A DNA stretch of 64,000 nucleotides from Nostoc sp. NMS8 (lineage in GTDB: Bacteria > Cyanobacteriota > Cyanobacteriia > Cyanobacteriales > Nostocaceae): the NCBI RefSeq assembly GCF_017115045.1, contig NZ_JABXKK010000088.1, positions 52,587 to 116,586 on the forward strand, read 5' to 3'. Under the pieces are notes generated by a model that saw only the letters and a list, made by a program, of their open reading frames with translations, had not been told where the DNA came from and did not search any database. This document shows positions 8,491-17,674 of the stretch, piece after piece (within the stretch, counting starts at the first letter, position 1; every line of letters starts with the position of its first letter). Both the position numbers and the translations under genes were made by a program.

Positions 8491-10428
8491 TTAGATATCT
8501 AGATCGGTGAAGTTGAGCTTAGAACCATAGGTTTCGATGAATTCTCGTCTGGGTGCGACCCGATCGCCCATTAAAATTGTGAAGATGCGATCGGCTTCGG
8601 CGGCATCCTCAATTTCGACTTGCTTCATTTTACGAGTTTCTGGGTTCATAGTGGTGTCCCAGAGTTGTTGGGGCATCATTTCACCCAAACCTTTGAAGCG
8701 TTGGATGGTATAGTTGGCGTTAGCCGGAAATTTGGCGATCGCTTGATTTTTTTCGCGATCGCTATAGCAATACTCATGATTACGTCCCCGTTCTACTTTA
8801 AATAGTGGGGGACAAGCAATATAAATAAAGCCTTGTTCGATGAGTGCCCGTTGATATCGATAGAAGAATGTTAACAGCAAAGTCCGAATGTGCGCTCCAT
8901 CTACGTCAGCGTCAGTCATAATGACTATGCGGTGATAGCGCAGTTGAGTGGAATCGAATTCATCACCTTTGACACCTAAACCGAGTGCTGTAATTAACGA
9001 TTGAACTTCGTTATTTTTATAGATTTTAGCGTCATCAGTTTTTTCAATGTTAAGAATTTTACCACGTAGAGGCAAGATTGCTTGAGTGCGGCGATCGCGT
9101 CCTTGTTTGGCACTCCCACCTGCTGAATCCCCTTCCACGATGAATATCTCAGATTCGCTAGGGTCACGAGAACTACAATCAGCCAATTTACCAGGTAATG
9201 GCGAAGATTCTAGTACTGATTTGCGCCGAACTAATTCCCGCGCATGACGCGCTGCTTCTGCGGCTTTGAAAGCTTGGATAGCTTTATCTAAAATTGAGTC
9301 GGCTATAGCAGGATGAAACTCTAGATACTCAGTGAGGACTTCTCCTACCAAAGAATCAACAATTCCCCGTACTTCAGTATTACCGAGTTTGGTTTTGGTT
9401 TGTCCTTCAAATTCTGGATCTGGTACTTTAACGGAAATTACCGCAGTCAAACCTTCTCGGACGTGTTCGCCACTGAGGTTAGTTTCATTCTCTTTAATTT
9501 TATTGCGCTTACGTGCGATCGCATTTAATGTCCGAGTTAGAACCGCCTTTAACCCTTCTAAGTGCGTACCACCATCCACCGTGCGAATATTATTAGCAAA
9601 ACCTAGTACATTATCCGTATAAGCATCAGTACACCATTGCAATGAAACTTCAACCTGTACATTATTGCGTTCCCCCTGTACATAGATAATTTCTTCATGT
9701 AGAGGTTGCTTTTCGCGGTTCATGTACGCGATATATTCTTTAATGCCACCCTTGTAATTGTAGGTTTCTACCTTGGGTGCGTCACTTTTTAGTAGTTCCA
9801 GACGGTGGTCAGTAAAGGTAATTTTGACACCCGCATTCAAATACGCTAATTCCCGTAGGCGACCTGATAAAGTAATGTAATCAAACTCAATGCTAGTTGT
9901 AAAGATTTGGGTATCTGGCTTAAAAGTAACAGAAGTTCCGGTTCTAGCTTCTTTGTAAGCCTTTGTTTGCAGTTCGCTAACTGGGATACCGCGTTCATAG
10001 CGTTGGAGATGAACCTTTTTATCTCGCCAAACTGTAACTTCTACAACCTCAGATAGGGCATTAACAACAGAAATACCAACCCCGTGTAATCCTCCAGAAA
10101 CCTTATAGCCACCGCCGCCAAACTTACCACCAGCGTGTAGTACCGTCATCACGGTTTCCAAAGCTGATTTTCCGGTGCGCGAGTGAGTATCAACGGGAAT
10201 ACCGCGACCATCATCTGTTACAGTCACAGAACCATCAGCGTTGATATCCACCTCTATATGAGTGCAATGACCCGCCAAAGCCTCATCGATTGAATTGTCC
10301 ACCACCTCGTAAACTAAATGGTGGAGTCCTCGCGGCCCAGTGGTACCGATGTACATTCCTGGTCTTTTGCGGACGGCTTCCAGACCTTCCAGAACTTGAA
10401 TCTGATCGGCACTGTAACTGCTCGTCAT
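8491..10428 (-). CDS. gyrB: DNA gyrase subunit B (GyrB)
   Basis: The 645-residue protein has the GHKL ATPase fold at the N-terminus: EVVDNSIDEA near 41-50, DDGRGIPVD near 72-80 and the GGLHGVG lid near 112-118. The transducer domain follows, then a TOPRIM domain with EGDSAGG at 432-438 and DADVDG at 506-511. The C-terminus has the QRFKGLGEM motif. Length fits the short cyanobacterial/Gram-positive form without the enterobacterial insertion. It supplies ATP-driven strand passage with a GyrA/ParC-type subunit. The start codon has a good AGGAGAG site seven bases upstream. One GyrB often serves both A-type subunits in cyanobacteria. Confidence 0.95.
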   Translation of the reverse strand: MTSSYSADQIQVLEGLEAVRKRPGMYIGTTGPRGLHHLVYEVVDNSIDEALAGHCTHIEVDINADGSVTVTDDGRGIPVDTHSRTGKSALETVMTVLHAGGKFGGGGYKVSGGLHGVGISVVNALSEVVEVTVWRDKKVHLQRYERGIPVSELQTKAYKEARTGTSVTFKPDTQIFTTSIEFDYITLSGRLRELAYLNAGVKITFTDHRLELLKSDAPKVETYNYKGGIKEYIAYMNREKQPLHEEIIYVQGERNNVQVEVSLQWCTDAYTDNVLGFANNIRTVDGGTHLEGLKAVLTRTLNAIARKRNKIKENETNLSGEHVREGLTAVISVKVPDPEFEGQTKTKLGNTEVRGIVDSLVGEVLTEYLEFHPAIADSILDKAIQAFKAAEAARHARELVRRKSVLESSPLPGKLADCSSRDPSESEIFIVEGDSAGGSAKQGRDRRTQAILPLRGKILNIEKTDDAKIYKNNEVQSLITALGLGVKGDEFDSTQLRYHRIVIMTDADVDGAHIRTLLLTFFYRYQRALIEQGFIYIACPPLFKVERGRNHEYCYSDREKNQAIAKFPANANYTIQRFKGLGEMMPQQLWDTTMNPETRKMKQVEIEDAAEADRIFTILMGDRVAPRREFIETYGSKLNFTDLDI

Positions 10429-10600
10429 GTAAACTCTCCTGATGCGTGGGGTTAAACTCGCCTAAAAGTAAATAAAAGCAAAAACACTCCAAAATTGTAA
10501 CACAAAAGCCTTGCTAGCGTCTGTAGGGCATTTTCAAGAGAAGTTTATACTAGGGTTGCACTACCGTGCGATAGGGGCAAAGGAGCAAAGAAAGAAAACT

Positions 10601-10630
10601 AATGACCAATGACTAATGACTAATGACTAA
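10601..10630 (+). repeat. Heptamer tandem repeat overlapping the miaA start
   Basis: Four copies of AATGACT (the first ending in C) run directly into the miaA start; the last copy supplies its ATG. Earlier copies each carry an ATG followed four codons later by TAA. Such heptamer repeats are typical of heterocystous cyanobacteria. Confidence 0.8.
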
Positions 10631-11528
10631 ATTAATTGTGATTTGTGGGGCGACGGCAACGGGTAAGTCGAGTTTGGCTTTGGCTTTGGCGATGCGGTTT
10701 GGTTCTGTAATTCTCAGTGCCGATTCTCGTCAAGTTTACCGTGAGTTTGATATTGGGACGGCGAAACCAACTGCGGCTGAACAAAAATCAGTGCCGCACT
10801 ATCTAATAGATATCTGCGATCCAACAGACACGATGACGGTAGCAGACTATCAGGAACAAACACAAGCCTTAATTGCATCTGTTGATGTTACACCACTTTT
10901 GCTAGTTGGTGGTACTGGGTTATATATCCGTTCCATTGTCCAAGGGATGAAAATTCCTAGAGTTGCACCACAAATTGAATTGCGATCGCAGCTTGAATCT
11001 CTAGGTCAACCACAACTCTACGCTATGTTACAACAAGTTGATCCAGCTGCGGCACAAAAAATTCATGGCAATGATTCAGTACGGACTTTACGAGCATTAG
11101 AGGTATTTTATGTAACCGGATATCCAATTTCAGAACAGCAAGGGGAGAATCCACCGAATTATCCGATTTTGCAAATTGGTTTAGATTGCGATGTTGATAA
11201 GTTAGGCGCTCGTATTCAACAGCGAACTAAGCAAATGATAGCAAATGGTTTGGTTAAAGAGGTGGAGAATCTTTGTCAAAAATATGGCGCTGATTTGTCT
11301 TTGTTGAATACTTTGGGCTATCAAGAAATTAAGCAATATTTGGCTGGGGACATTTCCTTGGATGAAGCGAAAGAATTAATAGTTTTGCATACGCGACAAT
11401 TTGCCAAGCGACAACGTACTTGGTTTCGAGCATATCCGCAAATTCAATGGTTTGATGCCGATGATTCTGATTTATTAGAGAAGGTTTGGCTGCGTATAAA
11501 TGAGTTTATAACTTGTACAAGCTCATAA
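10623..11528 (+). CDS. miaA: tRNA dimethylallyltransferase (MiaA)
   Basis: This 301-residue enzyme transfers a dimethylallyl group to the N6 of A37 in tRNAs that read codons starting with U. The P-loop GATATGKSS is at 9-17, followed by SADSRQVYREFDIGTAKP, which is diagnostic for MiaA. VGGTGLYIRSIVQG, the RVRTLRALEV-type segment (NDSVRTLRALEVFY) and HTRQFAKRQRTWFR near the C-terminus complete the family pattern. Length is normal. The start codon lies in the last unit of a heptamer repeat; a possible AGGAG sits far upstream near 10581. Confidence 0.95.
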   Translation: MTKLIVICGATATGKSSLALALAMRFGSVILSADSRQVYREFDIGTAKPTAAEQKSVPHYLIDICDPTDTMTVADYQEQTQALIASVDVTPLLLVGGTGLYIRSIVQGMKIPRVAPQIELRSQLESLGQPQLYAMLQQVDPAAAQKIHGNDSVRTLRALEVFYVTGYPISEQQGENPPNYPILQIGLDCDVDKLGARIQQRTKQMIANGLVKEVENLCQKYGADLSLLNTLGYQEIKQYLAGDISLDEAKELIVLHTRQFAKRQRTWFRAYPQIQWFDADDSDLLEKVWLRINEFITCTSS

Positions 11529-11549
11529 TAATTTTTGGCTTATGCAAAC

Positions 11550-11576
11550 AAAGACGCAAAAAAACTTTGCGTCTTT
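11550..11576. terminator. Hairpin between converging miaA and Uma2-type gene
   Basis: AAAGACGCAAA and TTTGCGTCTTT form a perfect 11-bp stem around a 5-base loop. It lies between two convergent genes (stop codons at 11528 and 11589), and its AAA/TTT ends let it work in either direction. Confidence 0.7.
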
Positions 11577-11588
11577 ACAACCATTGTC

Positions 11589-12275
11589 TTATAGAGTGTC
11601 GGGATCTACCCCCATAGCCCGTAGCCTATCTGCTAGTAATTGGGTGCGTTGTCCTGCTTGTTCGGCGCGTTCATCTCCAGTCGATAAAATATTACCATCT
11701 TGGTAGCACCAGCGTAACCAAGTATCTTGTCTATCTTCAAATTTACCTTCCCATAGAGTTATACCTAAACCAACTTGTTCTAACCAAGTTTCTGAAGTTT
11801 CAAAGTAGCGTGTTCCCCTTAGTTCATAAACATGCAGGATTTTTTCTGATAATTGCTGATTTGGGTCATATACGATGTAATAACTAGCCCGCATGTGTTC
11901 ATAAATTTTCAGTTTTTTGCCCAGTTCATCACCTTCTTTATTAGAGACAATTTCGAGGACAACTTCGGGAGGTTTGCCAAAACGCCAAACCATATAACAA
12001 CGATTTTGTTTTTCCCACCATTTTTCAGGAACTTGCACATCTAAGCTGAGAAAAACATCAGGTACAATGGGAGGCTGAAGGTCTGTGTAATAAATACCCA
12101 CATTAGCTTCAGCTAAAAAAGTCTGGTTTTGTAGAGAACTGTAAAGAGAACTCACTAAAAGGCGTTGATGTTTAGCAGATGCAAAATTGTCCACAGGTGT
12201 ATCATCTTCAGTGATTAGCTGGTTGGCATCTGGCACATAGTAATCATCATCATTGATTAGAACTTCCTGAACCAT
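11589..12275 (-). CDS. Uma2-family (DUF820) putative endonuclease
   Basis: The 228-residue protein matches the DUF820/Uma2 family, which is greatly expanded in cyanobacteria and has a PD-(D/E)XK nuclease fold. Visible signatures are VPDVFLSLDV (conserved PD), PPEVVLEIVSNKEGDELGKKLKIYEHMRASYYIVYDP (the E-x-x-S and K/Y-x-x-x-G/A-x-x-Y-Y-x-x-D pattern) and a C-terminal segment ending TQLLADRLRAMGVDP. The role of these proteins is unsettled; some are associated with mobile elements. It stands alone on its strand. Confidence 0.85.
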   Translation of the reverse strand: MVQEVLINDDDYYVPDANQLITEDDTPVDNFASAKHQRLLVSSLYSSLQNQTFLAEANVGIYYTDLQPPIVPDVFLSLDVQVPEKWWEKQNRCYMVWRFGKPPEVVLEIVSNKEGDELGKKLKIYEHMRASYYIVYDPNQQLSEKILHVYELRGTRYFETSETWLEQVGLGITLWEGKFEDRQDTWLRWCYQDGNILSTGDERAEQAGQRTQLLADRLRAMGVDPDTL

Positions 12276-12446
12276 GATTTTATCCAGTACTTAAGAGCGT
12301 TATTTCTAGGTTAATTGATTAAGGATGAAAGGGTGCGATTACAGATCGTCTACTTGTATTCACAACCTCGTTTCGATTGAATATATGTCAAAATCCACTT
12401 TATATCTTAATATAACACCAGAGAAATTATCAGGTAAAAAAGCTTA

Positions 12447-13136
12447 ATGAATAACAACTTAGAACTATTTCAGATAGACAACAAGTGGGGCTACAAAGAC
12501 CAGAAAAGACTGGAAGTTATAGAACCCAAGTTTGATTATGCTCGTAACTTTTCCGAAGGGCTAGCAGCAGTCAAAATTAATGACAAGTGGGGTTACATCA
12601 ACCAGACAGGGGGTGAAGTTATCCAATTCTGGTTTGATAAAGCAGATAGCTTTTCTGAAGGGCTAGCACGGGTCAAAGTTGGTTCCAAGTGGGACTATAT
12701 CGACAAGAACAAGAAGATGGTTATTCCTCTCCAGTTTGATTGGGCTGGAAACTTTGCTGATAGAGTAGCACCTATCCAAGTTGGTGATAAATCTGGCTAC
12801 ATTGACCATTCAGGGGAAATTGTCATTCCCTTGCAGTTTGACAGGGCTTATAGCTTTTCTGATGGGCTGGCAGCAGTCAAAATTAATGACAAATGGGGCT
12901 ACATCGACAAGAAAGGACGGGTAGTCACCGAACCCCATTTTGATGAAGCAGATAATTTTTCCGAAGGAGTGGCACGGATTAAAGTTGGTTCCAAGTGGGG
13001 CTATATCGACAAGAAAGGGCAAGTGTTTATCCAGCCACAGTTTAATGAAGCTGACAGCTTTTCCAATGGTATGGCAAGGGTCAAGGTTGATGAGGATGAA
13101 CGCTATATTGATGTGATGGGAGATTTTATGTGGTAA
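12447..13136 (+). CDS. WG-repeat (KWG) protein
   Basis: The 229-residue protein is almost entirely WG repeats. Seven imperfect units of roughly 33 residues each contain a KWGYID-like strand, a V-I-x-P/F-x-F-D core and an FSEGLA-x-V-K segment. No signal peptide or enzymatic motif is seen. WG repeats are thought to form beta-propeller-like or solenoid surfaces for binding, but the function here is unknown. Adjacent units share long near-identical DNA segments, so copy number may vary between strains. Confidence 0.85.
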   Translation: MNNNLELFQIDNKWGYKDQKRLEVIEPKFDYARNFSEGLAAVKINDKWGYINQTGGEVIQFWFDKADSFSEGLARVKVGSKWDYIDKNKKMVIPLQFDWAGNFADRVAPIQVGDKSGYIDHSGEIVIPLQFDRAYSFSDGLAAVKINDKWGYIDKKGRVVTEPHFDEADNFSEGVARIKVGSKWGYIDKKGQVFIQPQFNEADSFSNGMARVKVDEDERYIDVMGDFMW

Positions 13137-13177
13137 GCCTATAAAGGGTGATTTGATGATGGCATCGTTTAACAGTT

Positions 13178-13414
13178 TCATTCCTCACTTTCACCTAACC
13201 AAAATTCATCAGGTAAAGGGTCATTAAAATCATCACTTATCCAAATCTTACCTTGATTTAAACCTAGTACCCGTTTCTGAGGTGGTTGTTGGGGTTGAGC
13301 ATATTTTTGTACTAAAAACTCTACAAAATCTAGCACCTCTTGTTGCTGTTCGGGTGCTAGGGTTTGCAGCTTTGCAATTAATTTTGAGGTGGAATCTAAA
13401 ACTTGGTAAGTCAT
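13178..13414 (-). CDS. Small DUF2281-type antitoxin-like protein
   Basis: The 78-residue protein begins with LIAKLQTLAPEQQQEVLDFVEFL, the amphipathic N-terminal helix typical of DUF2281/VapB-like small proteins. It ends with a tail (DDFNDPLPDEFWLGE) like those that dock on a PIN-type toxin. A GGAGAGG site precedes the ATG. No toxin gene is adjacent on either side, so this would be a solitary antitoxin or an unrelated regulator of that family. Confidence 0.7.
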   Translation of the reverse strand: MTYQVLDSTSKLIAKLQTLAPEQQQEVLDFVEFLVQKYAQPQQPPQKRVLGLNQGKIWISDDFNDPLPDEFWLGESEE

Positions 13415-13637
13415 TTCACCCTCTCCTGTTAAATGTGTTACTTTATATTACTTTAATCCCACAATTCACAGAATATCGGATTTTACCATCATTCAACGCA
13501 CTTGTTAAGAGACATCGCACCTTCCGTACTCAAATTATGCGATCGCTTTTACTCACCCTTGACTGCTATTCTTGCAACAATAGTAATTACAGCTATATTA
13601 ACCAGCCTGCAACATCTACCTTGAACTTTAAGAAATT

Positions 13638-15110
13638 ATGCTTGCTCAAGATAAAAAACAACGCAACTGGAAACCCATTCTCAAAGCATTTGAGGCTGCC
13701 CTTGGCAAAAATGGTGTGGTGCAACGCCGCGAAGAACTCATTACCTATGAATGCGATGGTTTAACTGGCTATCGCCAAAGTCCCGCTGTGGTGGTGTTAC
13801 CCAGAACTACAGAACAAGTTGCCCAAGTGGTGAAGATATGCAATCAATATTCTATACCCTTCATCGCCCGCGGCTCTGGCACTGGTCTATCTGGTGGTGC
13901 TTTACCAGTGAAAGACTCTGTTTTAATTGTCACTTCGTTAATGCGGCAAATCATCAGTATTGACTTGGAAAATCAACGGACAGTTGTACAACCAGGGGTG
14001 ATTAATAGTTGGGTAACACAAGCCGTTAGTGGTGCTGGATTTTACTACGCACCTGACCCTTCTAGTCAAATTATCTGCTCTATTGGGGGCAACATTGCCG
14101 AAAATTCTGGTGGCGTGCATTGTCTCAAATATGGCGTCACCACTAACCATGTTTTGGGATTAAAAATTGTTACGCCGGAAGGGGAAATTATTGATTTAGG
14201 CGGAGAAATCCCAGAAATGCCTGGTTATGATTTAACCGGTGTTTTTGTTGGTTCTGAAGGCACTTTAGGGATTGCTACAGAAATTACTTTGCGAATTCTC
14301 AAAAGTGCAGAATCAATTTGTGTGCTGTTGGCAGATTTTACTAGCATTGAAGCTGCTGGGGCAACTGTTTCTGACATCATCAGCGCTGGAATTATTCCTG
14401 GTGGTATGGAAATGATGGATAACTTCAGCATCAATGCAGTTGAAGATGTTGTTGCAACTAATTGTTATCCTCGCGATGCTACTGCTATTTTACTAATAGA
14501 AATTGACGGTTTAGAAGTAGAAGTTGCAGGTAATAAGCAGCGAGTTACTGAAATTTGTAAAAAGAATGGGGCGCGGAATGTCACTTCTGCTACTGACCCA
14601 GAAACCCGATTGAAATTATGGAAAGGACGCAAAGCAGCTTTTGCGGCGGCTGGGCATTTAAGCCCTGATTATTATGTACAAGATGGTGTAATTCCTCGGA
14701 CTCAGTTGCCTTATGTTTTACATGAGATTGAGGCATTAAGTAAACAATACGGTTATCGTGTTGCTAATGTGTTTCATGCTGGCGATGGCAATCTTCATCC
14801 GCTAATTCTTTATGATAATTCTGTGTCTGGGGCATTAGAACAAGTAGAAGAAATGGGTGGGAAAATTCTTAAACTTTGCGTCAAAGTTGGTGGTAGTATT
14901 TCTGGTGAACATGGCATCGGTGAAGAGAAAAAGTGCTATATGCCACAGATGTTTAGCCAAGTTGATTTAGAAACTATGCAATGGGTACGGCAAGTTTTTA
15001 ATCCTAAAGGGTTAGCAAATCCTGAAAAGATATTCCCCACACCACGAACTTGTGGTGAAGCTGCAAATGCATCGGCACTCAAACAATTTCAAGGTGTGGA
15101 AAGATTTTAA
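13638..15110 (+). CDS. glcD: Glycolate oxidase/dehydrogenase subunit GlcD (FAD-linked)
   Basis: The 490-residue protein belongs to the VAO/PCMH flavoprotein family. The FAD-binding segment VVVLPRTTEQVAQVV...ARGSGTGLSGGALP is near 50-90 and GGNIAENSGG-type motifs are near 150-160. HAGDGNLHP and SGEHGIGEEKK near the C-terminus are typical of GlcD/D-lactate dehydrogenases. GlcD oxidises glycolate to glyoxylate in photorespiration. Close relatives act on D-lactate, so substrate is inferred. GlcE and GlcF partners are not adjacent, as is usual in cyanobacteria. Confidence 0.88.
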   Translation: MLAQDKKQRNWKPILKAFEAALGKNGVVQRREELITYECDGLTGYRQSPAVVVLPRTTEQVAQVVKICNQYSIPFIARGSGTGLSGGALPVKDSVLIVTSLMRQIISIDLENQRTVVQPGVINSWVTQAVSGAGFYYAPDPSSQIICSIGGNIAENSGGVHCLKYGVTTNHVLGLKIVTPEGEIIDLGGEIPEMPGYDLTGVFVGSEGTLGIATEITLRILKSAESICVLLADFTSIEAAGATVSDIISAGIIPGGMEMMDNFSINAVEDVVATNCYPRDATAILLIEIDGLEVEVAGNKQRVTEICKKNGARNVTSATDPETRLKLWKGRKAAFAAAGHLSPDYYVQDGVIPRTQLPYVLHEIEALSKQYGYRVANVFHAGDGNLHPLILYDNSVSGALEQVEEMGGKILKLCVKVGGSISGEHGIGEEKKCYMPQMFSQVDLETMQWVRQVFNPKGLANPEKIFPTPRTCGEAANASALKQFQGVERF

Positions 15111-15283
15111 TTTTCTGCAAAGGTTTATTTACAGAATCACTGACAGTTGCTCATTGAAATCTTTGAAAAACTCAAGTTTACTTCTGTAACGTGAATTTAC
15201 TTGATTTCGATGATGCAGCCTACTAATACGCTTGGGTTAAGGATAATTGGTCTTTGAAGACGCGATTTATCGCGTCTCTACAT

Positions 15284-15431
15284 TAACGTGAGTTCGATGA
15301 ACCTCTCCCTCCCAACCTCCCTTTCCGTTTCGGAGAGGGAGGAGCAACGAAAAATTCAGCTTTTTCCTCCCCTCTCCGTGTCGGAGAGGGGTTGGGGGAG
15401 AGGTCAAATAAGACTTGTCGAACTCACGTTA
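15284..15431. mobile_element. MITE-like element with 14-bp terminal inverted repeats
   Basis: TAACGTGAGTTCGA at the left and TCGAACTCACGTTA at the right are perfect 14-bp inverted repeats bounding 148 bp. Inside are two CTCTCC...GGAGAG palindromes. There is no coding capacity, which fits a small non-autonomous element or large dispersed repeat. A GACGCGAT/ATCGCGTC palindrome lies just outside at about 15258-15277. Confidence 0.65.
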
Positions 15432-15708
15432 CATTAAAGTTTTATTGCTCATTCTGAACTGTATTGTTCAGCCTACAATTACTACCTCACTCTGGCTAAG
15501 GTGGCAATTGTCGTTACGCGTAATTAATAAAGATTTTACCAAAGTTCCTAATGTATTTCTTGAAGATTTGACTAGGGATGGGTATTTTGAAAAGATAGAG
15601 ATTCAGTTATAAACGAAAGAATTTTAATCAAAATATAAAATTTATTTAAACAAAAAAATTAATTAATATACTAGAATTATTGTAGTTTTTAAAATTTAAT
15701 GGATTGAT

Positions 15709-16053
15709 ATGCATTTACCTATCATTATTAGTGCAACACTATTGCTATCTCTGGGTATGAACCTACCAGTCATGTCCGAAACTACCGTAGAGAAAGCACA
15801 AGGTCAAAAGAATAATAACTTGAATTCAAGACAATTAAGATTTAATCGCCGTTTGTGGGAACAGGCAAATATTTCTAACTATCGCTATACGTTTAGCAAC
15901 GGTTGCTTTTGTATCCCAGATGCTAGAGGCCCAGTAGTGATTGAAGTACGTAATGGTCAGACAACTTCAATCATTTCTGTAGCTACAGGTAAAGCAGTTA
16001 ATCCGCAATTTTTTCAACAATACAAAACAATTCCCAAGCTTTTTAATTACTGA
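15709..16053 (+). CDS. Secreted DUF6174-like small protein, apparently C-terminally short
   Basis: The 114-residue protein has a signal peptide (about residues 1-23). A domain resembling DUF6174 follows: RLWEQANISNYRYTFSNGCFCIPDARGPVVIEVRNGQ, with the paired Cys near the middle. Family members usually continue past the F..Y..IP.LF segment with a further helix and strand; here the protein stops at KLFNY. It may be truncated. Function of the family is unknown. Confidence 0.6.
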   Translation: MHLPIIISATLLLSLGMNLPVMSETTVEKAQGQKNNNLNSRQLRFNRRLWEQANISNYRYTFSNGCFCIPDARGPVVIEVRNGQTTSIISVATGKAVNPQFFQQYKTIPKLFNY

Positions 16054-16067
16054 TGCCACATTAAAAT

Positions 16068-17261
16068 TTAACTTTTTACAGAGGGCTTGAAATCATACAC
16101 CCATTTGTGAAAATCATCATTAAGACTCATTTGCCGCTCTTGCGTCTGCCCTGTAGATGACGCTAAGTTAGTGTCGTAGTACCGCATCTCGCCTAAGGCA
16201 CTACGAGCTTGGATGATTTTCGTGCGCTCGATGCGACACTGTTCATAGCTAGTCAGAGCTGCTTGGAGATTCGCTGAATCAGCAAAACACTCTCGCAGTT
16301 GGTATGCATCTTCAAAAGTGGTATTGGCTCCTTGTCCCATAGCAGGTGCCATTGGATGGGCGGCATCGCCTAAGAGTGTGACTCTGCCTTGACTCCAGCG
16401 ACTTAACGGTGAGCGATCGCAAATCGGCCCTTCCCAAATTTGCTCGGCTGGTGTCGCTTCTACCACCGCTCGAAAGGATTCATCCCAGTCCGCTAATTCA
16501 TGGAGAATACGAGACTTCACCTCATCGGCACTGTGAGAAAGGGAGTATTCAGGCGAGAATTTTCGACTAATCCAACTGGTATAGCCGCCACCCACATTAA
16601 GAAGATACATAAACTGTTTATTGCCTTTGACAAAAACTAGTTCATAGTCATTAAATAGCTCGTGGCGATACTTGATGACGGCACGCCAACACATACTACC
16701 GATATAATTAGGCTTACCTTCGCCAAATAAAATTTCTCGGACGACAGAGTTGACGCCATCAGCCCCAATCAGCAAATCTGCATATACTGATTTTTCACCG
16801 TCAAAATGAATTTCCACACCGTTTTCATCTTGCTCAAAACCGATGCAGCGATGATTGAGGTGAATGATGTCAGATGGTAATCTTGATGCTAAGACTCGCT
16901 GTAGACGATACCACCAAATAGTCAACAATGGTTGTCCGTATTGCTCTAAATATTTAGTTGCGTTAGTTCGGATTGTTTCTCCTTGAATATTCTTTAAAAC
17001 CGTGTGGTGAACTTCGCATCCTGAACTTTTGAGGGCTTCGACAATTCCCGGCGCGATTGCATCTAGGCAACTCAAGCCATTGGGGGCAAGTCCGAGTCCA
17101 GTTCCCGCCGGACGAAATTCTTGAGCTTTTTCGTATAATTGAACGTCTATCCCTTGGCTTCTCAGTGCTATAGCAGCAGCTAAACCACCTGGCCCAGCAC
17201 CGACAATAGCAACTTTCGCTACTATGGGTTTGGATAATTTATCAGTTAAATTTGTGTTCAT
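16068..17261 (-). CDS. FAD-dependent monooxygenase (aromatic hydroxylase type)
   Basis: This 397-residue protein is a class A flavin monooxygenase. The dinucleotide-binding GAGPGG is at 21-26 after VAKVAIV, the DG motif is in ADLLIGADGVNS near 165-176, and the second FAD motif is GDAAHPMAPAMGQGANTTFEDA near 300. Such enzymes use NAD(P)H and oxygen to hydroxylate or epoxidise aromatic, urate-like or isoprenoid substrates. The sequence alone does not give the substrate. It is divergent from a molybdenum hydroxylase operon across 413 bp, so shared regulation is possible. Confidence 0.85.
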   Translation of the reverse strand: MNTNLTDKLSKPIVAKVAIVGAGPGGLAAAIALRSQGIDVQLYEKAQEFRPAGTGLGLAPNGLSCLDAIAPGIVEALKSSGCEVHHTVLKNIQGETIRTNATKYLEQYGQPLLTIWWYRLQRVLASRLPSDIIHLNHRCIGFEQDENGVEIHFDGEKSVYADLLIGADGVNSVVREILFGEGKPNYIGSMCWRAVIKYRHELFNDYELVFVKGNKQFMYLLNVGGGYTSWISRKFSPEYSLSHSADEVKSRILHELADWDESFRAVVEATPAEQIWEGPICDRSPLSRWSQGRVTLLGDAAHPMAPAMGQGANTTFEDAYQLRECFADSANLQAALTSYEQCRIERTKIIQARSALGEMRYYDTNLASSTGQTQERQMSLNDDFHKWVYDFKPSVKS

Positions 17262-17674
17262 ATATTACATTAGAAGTCAGAATATCCCATAAATACATCC
17301 GCTTCATCCAGCCTCAAGACAGTTGCTTTGCAACCTCATTTTGAGCTAGATCCACAGTCGTTATTTTGACTCTTGGGTACTTTTTTAGTCAATCTTCCTT
17401 AAGAATCAACTCGAAATTGGTGTTCTAATGAGTTGTCAACGAATGGTAAACTTGAACCATCAGCAGGAGTCTCAACCTTTGGTCTAGCTCATGGATTAAG
17501 CCGTTAGATTCGCCATTATTTAAAGGTGTACGTGCAATAGAGGAATATTACCAAAAATAACTCTAAATTTCCTGGAACACGATAGCCACTAAAGCAGTAC
17601 TGAGTAATAATTTTTGTTTTGAACTCAGCACTATTTATCTAAAAGGAATGATGTAATTATTATCTGCATAAAAT
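17262..17674. other. Divergent intergenic region with a short coding-like remnant
   Basis: Both neighbouring promoters must lie here. From 17403 to 17504 a 34-codon open stretch, without a start and bounded by stops, reads like protein (GKLEPSAGVSTFGLAHG) and may be a decayed gene. An imperfect ACTGAGTAATA...GAACTCAGCACT repeat lies at about 17597-17630. Confidence 0.4.

Noticed and set aside
10601..10630. CRISPR-like repeats
   Set aside because: Units are 7 bp with no spacers. The same holds for the repeat clusters at 1421-1545 and 27795-27899; no repeat-spacer array exists in the window.
15415..15612. Possible 65-residue protein after the MITE-like element
   Set aside because: The proposed start lies inside the inverted repeat and no family pattern is seen; the last 25 residues look protein-like but are too little to call.
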